The notes under the pieces are model-generated. The model ran no database searches. It was not told where the DNA came from and saw nothing but the letters and a program-made list of their open reading frames with translations. Below are positions 34,801 to 43,146 of a DNA stretch of 55,799 nt, piece after piece. This DNA is from an uncultured Oscillospiraceae bacterium (lineage in GTDB: Bacteria; Bacillota; Clostridia; Oscillospirales; Oscillospiraceae). Position numbers and translations under genes: made by a program. The stretch lies in assembly GCA_934589835.1 (NCBI GenBank), contig CAKTOK010000008.1, forward strand, positions 1 to 55,799. The letters are read 5' to 3'. Numbering within the stretch: position 1 is the stretch's first letter; every line of letters starts with the position of its first letter.

Positions 34801-35916
34801 TTATACGTTGAAGCGGAAGTAGATCATATCGCCGTCCTTAACCACATACTCCTTGCCCTCGGACCGCAGCAGGCCCTTCTCCTTGGCGGCGGCCACGCTG
34901 CCGCCGCAGGCCATCATCTCATCAAAATTGATGGTCTCCGCGCGGATGAAGCCCCGCTCAATGTCGGAGTGGATCTTGCCGGCGGCCTGCGGCGCCTTAG
35001 TGCCCTTCTTGATGGTCCACGCGCGGCACTCGTCCTTGCCGTAGGTCAGGAAGGAGATCAGCCCCAGCAGGTCGTAGCTGCACTGGATCAGCCGGTCGAG
35101 GCCGGACTTCTCGATGCCCAGATCCGCCAGGAACATGGCCCGCTCCTCGGGATCGTCCAGCTCGGCGATGTCCTGCTCCAGCTTGGCGCAGATGGGCAGC
35201 ACCTGCGCGCCCTCCTGCTCCGCCAGATCGCGGACGGACCGGAAATAGCCGTTGTCCTCGTAGTGGGCGAAGCCGTCCTCATCCATATTGGCGGCGTAGA
35301 TGATGGGCTTCAGGCTCAGCAGGTCCGCCGTCTCCACGATGGCGCGATCCTCCTTGTCGCAGGGGAAGGTGCGGGCGGACTTGCCGCCGTCCAGATGGGC
35401 CGCCAGCGCCTTGAACACCTCGGCCTCACGGAGGAATCTCTTGTCGCCCTTGGCGGCCTTTGCCGCCTTCTCCACGCGGCGGTTCACCATCTCCAGATCG
35501 GCCATGATCAGCTCCAGATCGATGGTGCCGATGTCGCCCAGCGGATCCACCGGTACGTTTTGGCTGGCGTCCGCCACGACATGCATGATGTTCTCGTCGT
35601 CGAAGCAGCGCACGACGTGTACAATGGCATCGGTGCGGCGGATATTCTCCAGGAACTTGTTGCCAAGGCCCGCGCCCTGGCTGGCGCCCTTCACCAGTCC
35701 GGCGATGTCCACGAACTCAATGACGGCGGGCGTTTTCTTGTCCGGCTGATACATCTCCGCCAGCTTGTCCAGCCGCGCATCCGGCACGGCCACCACGCCC
35801 ACGTTGGGCTCGATGGTGCAGAACGGGTAGTTGGCGCTCTCCGCGCCGGCGTTGGTAATGGCGTTGAACAGAGTGCTCTTGCCCACGTTGGGCAGTCCCA
35901 CGATACCTAATTTCAT
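34801..35916 (-). CDS. ychF: Redox-regulated ATPase YchF
   Basis: A 371-residue Obg-related P-loop protein that binds ATP rather than GTP and associates with ribosomes. It shows GLPNVGKST (G1), [23 protein letters not shown] (G3) and NMDE in place of NKxD, followed by a coiled-coil segment and the C-terminal TGS domain ([17 protein letters not shown]...). Length is standard. Its first 16 coding bases and its promoter are part of the 92-bp sequence repeated at 38078-38169, so an inserted island has regenerated its 5' end without breaking the gene. Confidence 0.95.
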   Translation of the reverse strand: MKLGIVGLPNVGKSTLFNAITNAGAESANYPFCTIEPNVGVVAVPDARLDKLAEMYQPDKKTPAVIEFVDIAGLVKGASQGAGLGNKFLENIRRTDAIVHVVRCFDDENIMHVVADASQNVPVDPLGDIGTIDLELIMADLEMVNRRVEKAAKAAKGDKRFLREAEVFKALAAHLDGGKSARTFPCDKEDRAIVETADLLSLKPIIYAANMDEDGFAHYEDNGYFRSVRDLAEQEGAQVLPICAKLEQDIAELDDPEERAMFLADLGIEKSGLDRLIQCSYDLLGLISFLTYGKDECRAWTIKKGTKAPQAAGKIHSDIERGFIRAETINFDEMMACGGSVAAAKEKGLLRSEGKEYVVKDGDMIYFRFNV

Positions 35917-35991
35917 AAAGGAACTCCTCCTTTTCTCACTTTCAGCGTTTCATTTTACCATTCGCCGCCGGAAAGTGCAACCCCGATCTGC
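35900..35991. repeat. 92-bp direct repeat, copy 1 (ychF side)
   Basis: Matches 38078-38169 at 91 of 92 positions. It contains the ychF start, ribosome site and promoter. The mismatch (A at 35980, G at 38158) lies in the -35 hexamer. Confidence 0.95.
35952..35980 (-). promoter_or_regulatory. Promoter of ychF inside the direct repeat
   Basis: TTGCAC (35975-35980) and TAAAAT (35952-35957) on the minus strand are spaced by 17 bases. In copy 2 the -35 reads CTGCAC. Confidence 0.65.
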
Positions 35992-36031
35992 GCTCTCCGC
36001 TTTTCCGCTTTGCAGCTCTCCGCTTTGCGTA

Positions 36032-37618
36032 TCAGGAGGCGGATATATATTTGTCCAAGGCAGCGGTGTCTGCAGTATTGCTGATCCCGTAAAACTGGCA
36101 CATACGATAGATGGCATCCACGGCATCATCGGGGTCTATCCAGATATCCGGATCAAAGCAGTGCCCATCCTCCGTATAACCGGGATCGATCATTAGGGAC
36201 GCTCCGAAGTGAACCGGCAGTCCTGTTCTGGGCAGAAACATCCGCTGATTGGTCCCCCCGCTGGGGCCCACCGTTCCGCCTGTACTGCCGCCTACCAGCA
36301 CTACGTTTTCTATGGAACGAATGTCAGCGATGGTGTCCTCCGCAGCAGAAAAATTGCACTTGTCCTGCACAGCGAATATCAACGTGTCATTTTCTCCCCA
36401 TTTACCGCTGAAATACCGAACCACATACTCGCCGTAATTTCCCTCCTGCCAGGGCATATTCCTTCGACCCAGCTGCTCGGCGGTTTTACTCAGCCTGAAC
36501 ATGGCAAGTGCATGTATCTGGTGGTCAATGGATTCAAACAGGCTTTGCCAACCGCAGCCGCTGTTCAGATTCACGATCACAACATCCTGGGTCAGAATAT
36601 CCTTCCCCATGTTCCGCAGGCGATTCTGTGCAGCCTCCTCTTCCTCACCGGAGTAATTACGCAGCGGCCGGGGAACCGTTTCCAGAAGGGGGATGCCATC
36701 CTTTACCGTGATGGTTTCTTCCAGAGAATAACCTGCCCGCGCAGAGAATTCCGTCCAGACAATCGGGATACTGACGATGCGCTCTCCACGGCAGAGGGTG
36801 ATGGCATCAAGGGAGAGCCGGGCGTCATCCACCGGCACCGTAAGGCCCAGCATATAGCAAAGCTGCCCCTTTTCATCAATGGTGACCTTTAGATACTCGT
36901 TGACATTTTCATCGCTTCCTACCGAAGAAAGATACCATTTTCTGCCCTCCTTCTTTGTGTAGTATCCTGCATCATCTTCGTAAAGCCAAAGATTTTCCAC
37001 ATAATAGTCGTGGACTGCGATTTTGTTCGTTTCGCACAGCAGCTCCGGGCCGATGTTCATGTGTCGGTCTTTGATGAAGAACAGGTTTTTTGACAGAATG
37101 GCAATCACATCTTCCAGCGTCAGCTGGTCGGAAACAGCATTGATTTCCGTTTCAATCCGCGCTTTGGCTGCCTCAAAGGCTTCATCGCCCCCATAGTAGT
37201 AATAGGGGCCGTAAAAGCTTTTGAATACACGGAAAAGCAAATCCACATCCTCCAGAATATCCGCCTTGGGATACGGCGTCTGCAAAGAGTCATTTTCCGG
37301 TGTGCTCAAGAGCAACGCAGCTTCTTCTTCGGAAACGAGGTTTAACTCTTCATAAAAATCGGGTCCGTATGTTTTGAAAAATTCCTCGGTGTATTTTTCG
37401 TCCAACTGTACCTTATGTGCGGCATTGCGTTCTTCCAAAAACGCGGCAAAATCGATCACAATATCCTGGGTACTGTCAACGATATCATCTTCTTCCAGAA
37501 AAGGGTCTTGGGTGCTGTCAACGATAGTATCTTCTGGCGGAGAAGGGTCCTTAGTAGCTGCACAGGCAGGTAATACCAATAGCGCAAAAGCAAACAGTAA
37601 AGTAACCAGCTTTTTCAT
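36032..37618 (-). CDS. S41 peptidase-like lipoprotein, island cargo
   Basis: A 528-residue secreted lipoprotein (signal MKKLVTLLFAFALLVLPAC, lipobox LPAC). An acidic linker contains the near-repeat DTIVDSTQD / DDIVDSTQD (about 29-53). The C-terminal half resembles tail-specific S41 proteases: VVIVNLNSGCG, a possible nucleophile Ser in DKCNFSAAEDT, ENVVLVGGSTGG and a final LPVHFGASLMIDPGYTEDGH block. I cannot see a clear catalytic Lys. Base composition is clearly lower in GC than every neighbour, and the gene sits between 92-bp direct repeats, so acquisition by transfer is likely. It has its own strong promoter and GGAGG. Confidence 0.7.
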   Translation of the reverse strand: MKKLVTLLFAFALLVLPACAATKDPSPPEDTIVDSTQDPFLEEDDIVDSTQDIVIDFAAFLEERNAAHKVQLDEKYTEEFFKTYGPDFYEELNLVSEEEAALLLSTPENDSLQTPYPKADILEDVDLLFRVFKSFYGPYYYYGGDEAFEAAKARIETEINAVSDQLTLEDVIAILSKNLFFIKDRHMNIGPELLCETNKIAVHDYYVENLWLYEDDAGYYTKKEGRKWYLSSVGSDENVNEYLKVTIDEKGQLCYMLGLTVPVDDARLSLDAITLCRGERIVSIPIVWTEFSARAGYSLEETITVKDGIPLLETVPRPLRNYSGEEEEAAQNRLRNMGKDILTQDVVIVNLNSGCGWQSLFESIDHQIHALAMFRLSKTAEQLGRRNMPWQEGNYGEYVVRYFSGKWGENDTLIFAVQDKCNFSAAEDTIADIRSIENVVLVGGSTGGTVGPSGGTNQRMFLPRTGLPVHFGASLMIDPGYTEDGHCFDPDIWIDPDDAVDAIYRMCQFYGISNTADTAALDKYISAS

Positions 37619-37645
37619 ATTGCCTCCTATATCGTTTGTTTTTTG

Positions 37646-37674
37646 ATTATACCATAGCAGTAACTGCTTGTAAA
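37646..37674 (-). promoter_or_regulatory. Promoter of the S41-like lipoprotein gene
   Basis: TTTACA (37669-37674) and a perfect TATAAT (37646-37651) are spaced by 17 bases. The spacer includes the dyad AGCAG-TTA-CTGCT. Confidence 0.75.
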
Positions 37675-37705
37675 TCGGAGGCATGCCCTTTACCGGTACA
37701 CCGCT

Positions 37706-37939
37706 TTAGGTACCAGAAAAGGGGAGCGGCGGGCAAACGCCGTCCGGCAGCAGCGCGTAGAGCACCTTTGCGTCGTTGCTGATGTCCCGCAGGGCTTCGT
37801 CTTGGAGAAGGAACCTCGGCAGCGGCACAAAAACCGTCGTCCTGAAATCCGGTTGCGGAACGCTCCGGAGCGTCAGCTTGTCCGCCGTCCGAAAACCGGT
37901 GACGGAAAATCCACACATGGAAAAGACCGTTGTGGTCAA
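37706..37939 (-). pseudogene. Truncated RepA_N-type replication initiator
   Basis: A 77-residue fragment starting at TTG (37937-37939). The segment FRTTVFVPLPRFLLQDEALR, then DISNDAKVLYALL, matches from memory the start of RepA_N initiators of plasmids and integrative elements, where LLDRMSLS normally follows. Here the frame runs into unrelated sequence (PDGVCPPLPFSGT) and stops, so the protein is cut after the first helices. It is evidence that the island derives from a mobile element. Confidence 0.65.
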
Positions 37940-38077
37940 AGCTCTTCCTTTTGCCGCGCTTTCAGCAGCTCCCAGATCTCGGTCTGCCGTGCTTTCAGCT
38001 CGGCAACGTCATCCTCATATCAATCCTTATCGGCATTTGTGCGTTTGCGGAGAGTTTCAGAAACAGGCTCACTTTCG
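37936..38077 (-). pseudogene. 3' remnant of a second mobile-element gene
   Basis: A reading frame that ends ELKARQTEIWELLKARQKEEL overlaps the RepA_N fragment by four bases. It is interrupted by an in-frame TGA about 27 codons before the end and is cut off at the repeat boundary. The overlap suggests two genes that once formed an operon on the element. The family is not identified. Confidence 0.4.
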
Positions 38078-38169
38078 ACGATACCTAATTTCATAAAGGA
38101 ACTCCTCCTTTTCTCACTTTCAGCGTTTCATTTTACCATTCGCCGCCGGAAAGTGCAGCCCCGATCTGC
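38078..38169. repeat. 92-bp direct repeat, copy 2 (distal side)
   Basis: Second copy of 35900-35991. It keeps the ychF ribosome site and first five codons plus one base, then ends abruptly. Bases 38170-38300 hold no other feature I can see. Confidence 0.95.
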
Positions 38170-38301
38170 TCCAATCTCCGCTTTGCGCCGCCATGATAAG
38201 AGGAATCTGCGGAAAGCGCAAGAGAGTCTTCAGGAGCGGTGGCGGCAGAGGCGTGATCCTCCCCGCCATCGTCCTTGGCCTGCCCCGCCCGCAGGCGCGG
38301 A

Positions 38302-38333
38302 AAAACGGGGAGCGGCGCGCCGCTCCCCGTTTT
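38302..38333. terminator. 32-bp perfect palindrome, terminator of htrA
   Basis: AAAACGGGGAGCGGCG and its exact complement, with no spacer, lie 18 bases after the htrA stop. T4 on the minus strand closes the stem. Confidence 0.8.
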
Positions 38334-38351
38334 CCTTATTTCGCCGCTTTT

Positions 38352-39731
38352 TCAGCCTCGATTGCCGAAGAAGTAGTTGTAGAAGTCCTGCCAGTTGTCG
38401 GGCATCTGGCCGTAGCCGCCATAGCCGCCGCTGCCGTTATTGCCGCCGCTCTGGGTAGTATCCTCCTCTGAGCCGGTGGTCTGAGGCTGGGCATCGAAGG
38501 TCAGCTCCGTCTCAATATACTGCCCGTCGCGGTAGACGGTGAGCGTCACCGTATCACCGGCGCGATAGCCCTTCATGGCTGCGGACAGATCCTGCAGCGA
38601 GGTCAGGGTCTTGTCGCCCAACTTGGTGATCACGTCGCCCAGCCGCAGACCGGCCTTGTCGCCGGCGCCGCCGTCCGCCGCGGAGTAGACGAACACGCCC
38701 TGGGTGATGTCGATGCTGTACTGCGCCGCCATCTTCTCGGTCATGGTACCGGCGGTGATGGCCATGTAGGCCTTATCCGTCACCGCGCCGTTCTCCATGA
38801 TATCGGTGATGATGCTACGCACGTCGCTGATGGGAATGGCGAAGCCCAAGCCCTCCACGGTGGTGCTGGAATAGCTGGAGTACTTGGCGGACACGATGCC
38901 CACCACCTCGCCGTACAGGTTCACCAGCGGGCCGCCGGAGTTGCCGGGGTTGATGGAGCAGTCCACCTGGATCATATTGAAGGGCGTGCCGTCCACGTTG
39001 ATGGCGCGGTCACAGCTGGACACGATGCCCTCGCTCATGGAGAACGTCAGCTCGCCCAGCGGGTTGCCGATGGCCAGCACGGTGTCGCCCACGTTGACGT
39101 CGGCGCTCTCGCCCAGCGTCACAGGCTGCAAGCCGGAGGCGTTGATCTTCAGCACCGCCACATCGTAGTCGCTGTCGCCGCCGATGACGGTGGCATCATA
39201 GGTGTCGCCGTTATACAGTGTCACCTGCACGGAGCTGGCGCCGCTGACCACATGGTAGTTGGTGACCACATAGCCATCCTCGGTGATGATGAAGCCGCTG
39301 CCGGAGGAGGCAGTCTGGGTCTGCTGGCCGAAGATGTTGGTGCTGGTGGCGGAGCAGTTGATGGACACGGCGCTGTTCACCACGGAGGCGTACACCGTCG
39401 CCGGATCCATCTTCGTCTGGCCGTCCACCTTCTTCACCTGCACCGTTACCGGCTGGCGGTCGCTCTGCTGGATGGTGGTCTTGCCGCTGTTGCTGCCGCT
39501 GCCGGCGATGGCCGCGCCGCCCCAGCCCGCCAGACCGCCTGCCACGGCACAGGCCAGGATCAGCGCCGTCACCTTTACGGCGGCGCGGTGGAAGAAGCCC
39601 TGCTTCTTCGGCTGCACCGGCGGCTGTACCGGCACCCGGTTGGGATCGGGGGCATAGTCGTCGTGGGGCAGCTGATCCCGGTTGGTGTAGCGGTACTGGT
39701 CGCTGTTTCTGAAATCGTCGTTGTAGTACAT
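38352..39731 (-). CDS. htrA: HtrA/DegP-like membrane-anchored serine protease
   Basis: A 459-residue S1C protease for quality control outside the membrane. A Tyr/Asp/Pro-rich cytoplasmic tail (1-45) is followed by one transmembrane helix (about 55-80) and the protease domain with His (VVTNYHVVSG), Asp (DSDYDVAVLK) and Ser (NPGNSGGPLVN). One PDZ domain follows (about 320-415), and then a Gly/Asn-rich tail. Start at ATG 39729-39731 after AAGGAGG. It is divergent from the FAD oxidoreductase gene. Confidence 0.93.
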   Translation of the reverse strand: MYYNDDFRNSDQYRYTNRDQLPHDDYAPDPNRVPVQPPVQPKKQGFFHRAAVKVTALILACAVAGGLAGWGGAAIAGSGSNSGKTTIQQSDRQPVTVQVKKVDGQTKMDPATVYASVVNSAVSINCSATSTNIFGQQTQTASSGSGFIITEDGYVVTNYHVVSGASSVQVTLYNGDTYDATVIGGDSDYDVAVLKINASGLQPVTLGESADVNVGDTVLAIGNPLGELTFSMSEGIVSSCDRAINVDGTPFNMIQVDCSINPGNSGGPLVNLYGEVVGIVSAKYSSYSSTTVEGLGFAIPISDVRSIITDIMENGAVTDKAYMAITAGTMTEKMAAQYSIDITQGVFVYSAADGGAGDKAGLRLGDVITKLGDKTLTSLQDLSAAMKGYRAGDTVTLTVYRDGQYIETELTFDAQPQTTGSEEDTTQSGGNNGSGGYGGYGQMPDNWQDFYNYFFGNRG

Positions 39732-39770
39732 AAAGAATGCCTCCTTTTTCGGCAAGTTCTGTGTTTTGGC

Positions 39771-39799
39771 TTGTAGCGGCGGGCAAATCGTGGTATGAT
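39771..39799 (+). promoter_or_regulatory. Promoter of the FAD oxidoreductase / dehydrogenase pair
   Basis: TTGTAG (39771-39776) and TATGAT (39794-39799) are spaced by 17 bases. Confidence 0.55.
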
Positions 39800-39912
39800 A
39801 CCGCCGCCGGAAGCTGTTTTCTTTTCTATGTCTATTAGGATAAACAGTTTCCTTAATCCAAGCTTTAAGTTTTCGCTGGAAATTTTAACTTTTTGAAAAC
39901 GAGGTGAACGTC

Positions 39913-41499
39913 ATGCTGCGGATCGACCAGCTGCGGCTGCTGCCGGATGAATCGGAAGATGTGCTGCTGCATAAGTGCGCCCGGCTGCTGCGGGTGGAGG
40001 CGTCGGCGCTGACGGGCCTGACGGTGCTGCGCCGCGCCATCGACGCACGGGAGAGCCTGACCTTCGTGTACACCGTGGCGGTCTCCGCCCCGCAGGAGGC
40101 CGCGCTGCTGCGCCGCTGCCGGGATAAGCGCGTCACCGCCTACACGCCGGAGCAGTACGCGCTCCCCGCCCCCGTCTCCCCGCCGGAGGTGCGCCCCATC
40201 GTAGTAGGCGCGGGGCCTGCCGGACTGTTTGCCGCGCTGGTGCTGGCAAAATGCGGCGCACGCCCCATCCTGCTGGAGCGGGGACAGTGCGTGGAGCAGC
40301 GGCAGCGGGACGTACAGTGTTTCTGGGCCACCGGTGAGCTGGACACGGAGAGCAACGTCCAGTTCGGTGAGGGCGGCGCCGGGGCGTTTTCCGACGGCAA
40401 GCTGAACACCGGCACCCGCGACCTGCGCCACCGCTTCATCATGGAGGAGCTGGTGTCCTGCGGCGCGCCGGAGAGCATCCTCACCGACGCGCTGCCCCAT
40501 GTGGGTACCGACAAGCTCCACATCGCCCTGCAAGCCCTGCGGCGGCAGCTGCTGGCGCTGGGCGCGGACATCCGCTTCGGCGCGCGGCTGGAGGGGCTGA
40601 CGGTGCAGGACGATGCCCTCACCGCCGTCACCGTCCGGCAGGGGGAGCAGCTTTACACCCTCCCCGCCCGGCAGGTCGTGCTGGCGCTGGGTCACAGCGC
40701 CCGTGATACCTTCGAGATGCTGTACGACGCAGGTGTTGCCATGGAGCAGAAGCCCTTCGCCATGGGGGTGCGCATCGAGCACCGGCAGTCGGCGGTGGAC
40801 GCCGCCCGCTACCGAAGGCTGGCGGGTCACCCCTCCCTGCCTCCCGCCACCTACAAGCTGTCCTGCCACCTGCCCAACGGACGCAGCGCCTTTTCCTTCT
40901 GTGTCTGTCCCGGCGGACAGGTGGTGGCCGCCGCGTCGGAAGCGCGGCGCGTGGTCACCAACGGCATGAGCGAGTACGCCCGCGACGGGGAGAACATCAA
41001 CGGCGCGCTGCTGGTGAACGTCACCCCCGCCGATTTTCCCGACAGCCACCCTCTGTCCGGCGTCCGGCTCCAGCGGCAGCTGGAGGACGCCGCCTATGCG
41101 CTGGGCGGCGGCGACTACCGCGCCCCCTGCCAGCGGGTGGAGGATTTTCTGGCGGGCCGTCCCTCCACGGGCTGCGGCGCGGTCCGCCCCAGCTACCGTC
41201 CCGCCGTTGCCTATACCGACCTGCACCGCTGCCTGCCGCCGTTTCTCAGCGAGACGCTGGCGCTGGCCCTGCCGGAGCTGGGGAAAAAGCTGCGGGGCTA
41301 CGACGACCCCGATGCCCTGCTGACCGGTGTGGAGACCCGCTCGTCCTCGCCGGTGCGGCTGGTGCGGGACGACCGTTACGAGGCCAATATCCGCGGCCTG
41401 TACCCCTGCGGCGAGGGCGCCGGCTACGCCGGCGGTATCCTCTCCGCCGCCGCCGATGGGATGCGCTGCGCGGAAAAATTACTGGAGGTATACAGATGA
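39913..41499 (+). CDS. FAD-dependent oxidoreductase (COG2509-like)
   Basis: A 528-residue flavoprotein of unknown substrate. A small N-terminal alpha/beta domain (1-85) precedes the FAD-binding Rossmann motif VVGAGPAGLFAALVLAKCG with the ribose-binding Glu in ILLERG. Other blocks are NVQFGEGGAGAFSDGKLNTG, VLALGHSARDTFEML and the C-terminal FAD contact PCGEGAGYAGGILSAAADGM. These fit the family annotated as uncharacterised FAD-dependent dehydrogenases in Firmicutes. ATG 39913 follows GAGGTGA (GTG 39904 is inside the ribosome site). Its stop overlaps the next start (ATGA), so the dehydrogenase is co-translated. Confidence 0.85.
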   Translation: MLRIDQLRLLPDESEDVLLHKCARLLRVEASALTGLTVLRRAIDARESLTFVYTVAVSAPQEAALLRRCRDKRVTAYTPEQYALPAPVSPPEVRPIVVGAGPAGLFAALVLAKCGARPILLERGQCVEQRQRDVQCFWATGELDTESNVQFGEGGAGAFSDGKLNTGTRDLRHRFIMEELVSCGAPESILTDALPHVGTDKLHIALQALRRQLLALGADIRFGARLEGLTVQDDALTAVTVRQGEQLYTLPARQVVLALGHSARDTFEMLYDAGVAMEQKPFAMGVRIEHRQSAVDAARYRRLAGHPSLPPATYKLSCHLPNGRSAFSFCVCPGGQVVAAASEARRVVTNGMSEYARDGENINGALLVNVTPADFPDSHPLSGVRLQRQLEDAAYALGGGDYRAPCQRVEDFLAGRPSTGCGAVRPSYRPAVAYTDLHRCLPPFLSETLALALPELGKKLRGYDDPDALLTGVETRSSSPVRLVRDDRYEANIRGLYPCGEGAGYAGGILSAAADGMRCAEKLLEVYR

Positions 41500-42461
41500 A
41501 AAAGATCGCCGTTCTCGGAAGCTTTCTGGAGCCGTCTCACCACGCGCTCATCGACAGCACCGCCGCCCGCTGCGGCTTCGCCGCGGACTACTTCCCCGAC
41601 AGCCGCGTGCCCGCGGAGCTGGCGGGCCAGTATGAGGTGGTGTACGGGATGCCCCGTCCCGCGGACCTGAAGGCCTTCACCGGCCTGAGATGGTTCTGCG
41701 GCAGCTTCGCCGGTGTGGACGCCTATCTGGACGAGGCCCTCTATCCCTCGCCGGAGGTGGTGCTGTCCAACTCCTCCGGCGCTTACGGCGTCACCATCGC
41801 CGAGCATCTCATCATGGTCACGCTGATGCTGCTGCGCCATGCCCCCACCTATCTGCGCCATGCCGATGCCCATCGCTGGGGCGATGTGCTGCCCATGCGT
41901 TCCCTCATCGGCAGCACCATCACCGTGCTGGGTACCGGCGACATCGGCACCGAGTTTGCCCGCCGCGCCAGGGCCATGGGCCCCCGGGCCATCCGTGGCG
42001 TCCGCCGCACACGGGCAGCCGCCGACCCCGCCTTCGACTCCGTCCACACCCACGACGAGCTGGACGCCCTCCTGCCCGACACGGACATTCTGGTGATGGC
42101 GCTGCCCTCCACCCCCGACACCTTCCACATTCTGTCGGCGGACCGCATCGCCCTCCTGCCCTCTCGCGCCTACGTTGTCAATGTGGGGCGCGGTACGGCC
42201 ATCGACCAGCCCGCGCTGACGGCGGCGCTGAACGACGGCCGGATCGCCGGTGCGGCGCTGGACGTTTTTGCCCAGGAGCCCATTCCCGACGGCGACCCCA
42301 TCTGGACCGCCAGAAATCTTCTGATTACGCCCCACATCTCCGGTCAGATGACCCTTGGCTATACCCGCGACAAGAACGTGGCCCTCTTCTGCGAGGATCT
42401 GGAGAACTATGCCAACGGCCGCCCATTGAAGCGTTATGTAAACCGGAAGATCGGCTATTGA
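41496..42461 (+). CDS. D-isomer-specific 2-hydroxyacid dehydrogenase
   Basis: A 321-residue NAD(P)-dependent enzyme that interconverts 2-oxo and D-2-hydroxy acids. The Rossmann motif is VLGTGDIGTEFARRA. The active-site Arg is in VNVGRGTAID, the Glu in DVFAQEPIPDGDP and the His in TPHISGQMT. The pairing with a flavoprotein in one operon suggests joint handling of an organic acid, which is inference. The terminator at 42488-42526 ends the unit. Confidence 0.9.
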   Translation: MKKIAVLGSFLEPSHHALIDSTAARCGFAADYFPDSRVPAELAGQYEVVYGMPRPADLKAFTGLRWFCGSFAGVDAYLDEALYPSPEVVLSNSSGAYGVTIAEHLIMVTLMLLRHAPTYLRHADAHRWGDVLPMRSLIGSTITVLGTGDIGTEFARRARAMGPRAIRGVRRTRAAADPAFDSVHTHDELDALLPDTDILVMALPSTPDTFHILSADRIALLPSRAYVVNVGRGTAIDQPALTAALNDGRIAGAALDVFAQEPIPDGDPIWTARNLLITPHISGQMTLGYTRDKNVALFCEDLENYANGRPLKRYVNRKIGY

Positions 42462-42487
42462 CCCCGTCCGCAACAGCCGGCATCGTC

Positions 42488-42526
42488 AAAATCACCCTGC
42501 GTTTTCAATACGCAGGGTGATTTTTC
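42488..42526 (+). terminator. Terminator of the dehydrogenase operon
   Basis: AAAATCACCCTGCGT pairs with ACGCAGGGTGATTTT followed by T. Confidence 0.9.
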
Positions 42527-42539
42527 TGTCAAATAATAC

Positions 42540-43089
42540 GTTTTGTTGTCGTTTTTAGGGACATTTCGCGCTGCGGCGCGACCCACTTTTGCCCTCGTCG
42601 GCAAAAGTGGGCAAAAACGCCGTTCAAACCTGCGGTTTGAAAATCCGCTCGCGCCCCGCGCAATTATATTTGCTATCCTGCGTCCCTCGCGCTGTTGGCT
42701 CGCCACAAATCTCTCTAAATGTGGAATTGCTTCTGCTTCTATCCCCGCTGCCGCTCAAAGTGCGAAATGTAGGAATGTGCAGTTCTACATTTTTGAGTAA
42801 AAGCGGCAGCGCTCAGAGAAAGAAGTCAATTCAACATTTCGGACGATACCCTCTGCACCGGCCAGCGGCGGAAGGAAATCCAAAAACCATGGGTTTTTGG
42901 CGGCGTTCTTTCCCCCATTTCTTTCGCTGCTGAAAGAAATGGGGCCGCCGGAGGCAGGAAAAGGAAGCGCCCCGCGCCCGCAGGCGCGGAACAGCTCTTG
43001 TGCTGCCGGAGGCAATAAGAAGTGGGTCGCGCCGGAGCGCGGAACAGCTCCTACACGGCTATTGAAAGAAATGGGGCCGCCGGAGGCAA
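42540..43089. repeat. Repeat-rich intergenic mosaic
   Basis: This spacer has no credible gene but dense repeats. Hairpins: CCCACTTTTGCC/GGCAAAAGTGGG (42582-42611), TTCAAACC/GGTTTGAA (42623-42641) and CCCCATTTCTTTC/GAAAGAAATGGGG (42913-42944). A 26-bp direct repeat starting TGAAAGAAATGGGGCCGCCG occurs at 42931-42956 and 43063-43088. GCCGGAGGCA occurs three times. GTGGGTCGCGCCG-AGCGCG occurs near 43022 and, inverted, near 42570. It looks like a cluster of dispersed intergenic repeat units. Confidence 0.75.
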
Positions 43090-43126
43090 TAAAAAAAGCG
43101 CCGCCGCGCTTCCGCGCGGCGGCGCT
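43090..43126 (-). terminator. Terminator of the aminotransferase gene
   Basis: AGCGCCGCCGCGC pairs with GCGCGGCGGCGCT around TTCC; seven T follow on the minus strand. Confidence 0.9.
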
Positions 43127-43146
43127 CCTCTTTTCCTCCAAAGCGC

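Noticed and set aside
36032..37618. The S41-like lipoprotein as an active tail-specific protease
   Set aside because: A possible Ser is visible, but no convincing Lys partner could be placed by eye, so only the fold-level call is kept.
37706..38077. An intact replication module in the island
   Set aside because: Both frames are truncated, one has an internal stop, and no origin repeats or integrase are present; called remnants only.
42540..43126. CRISPR array or peptide-coding repeats
   Set aside because: Repeat units differ in length and orientation with no regular spacers, and the short frames across them have no ribosome sites.
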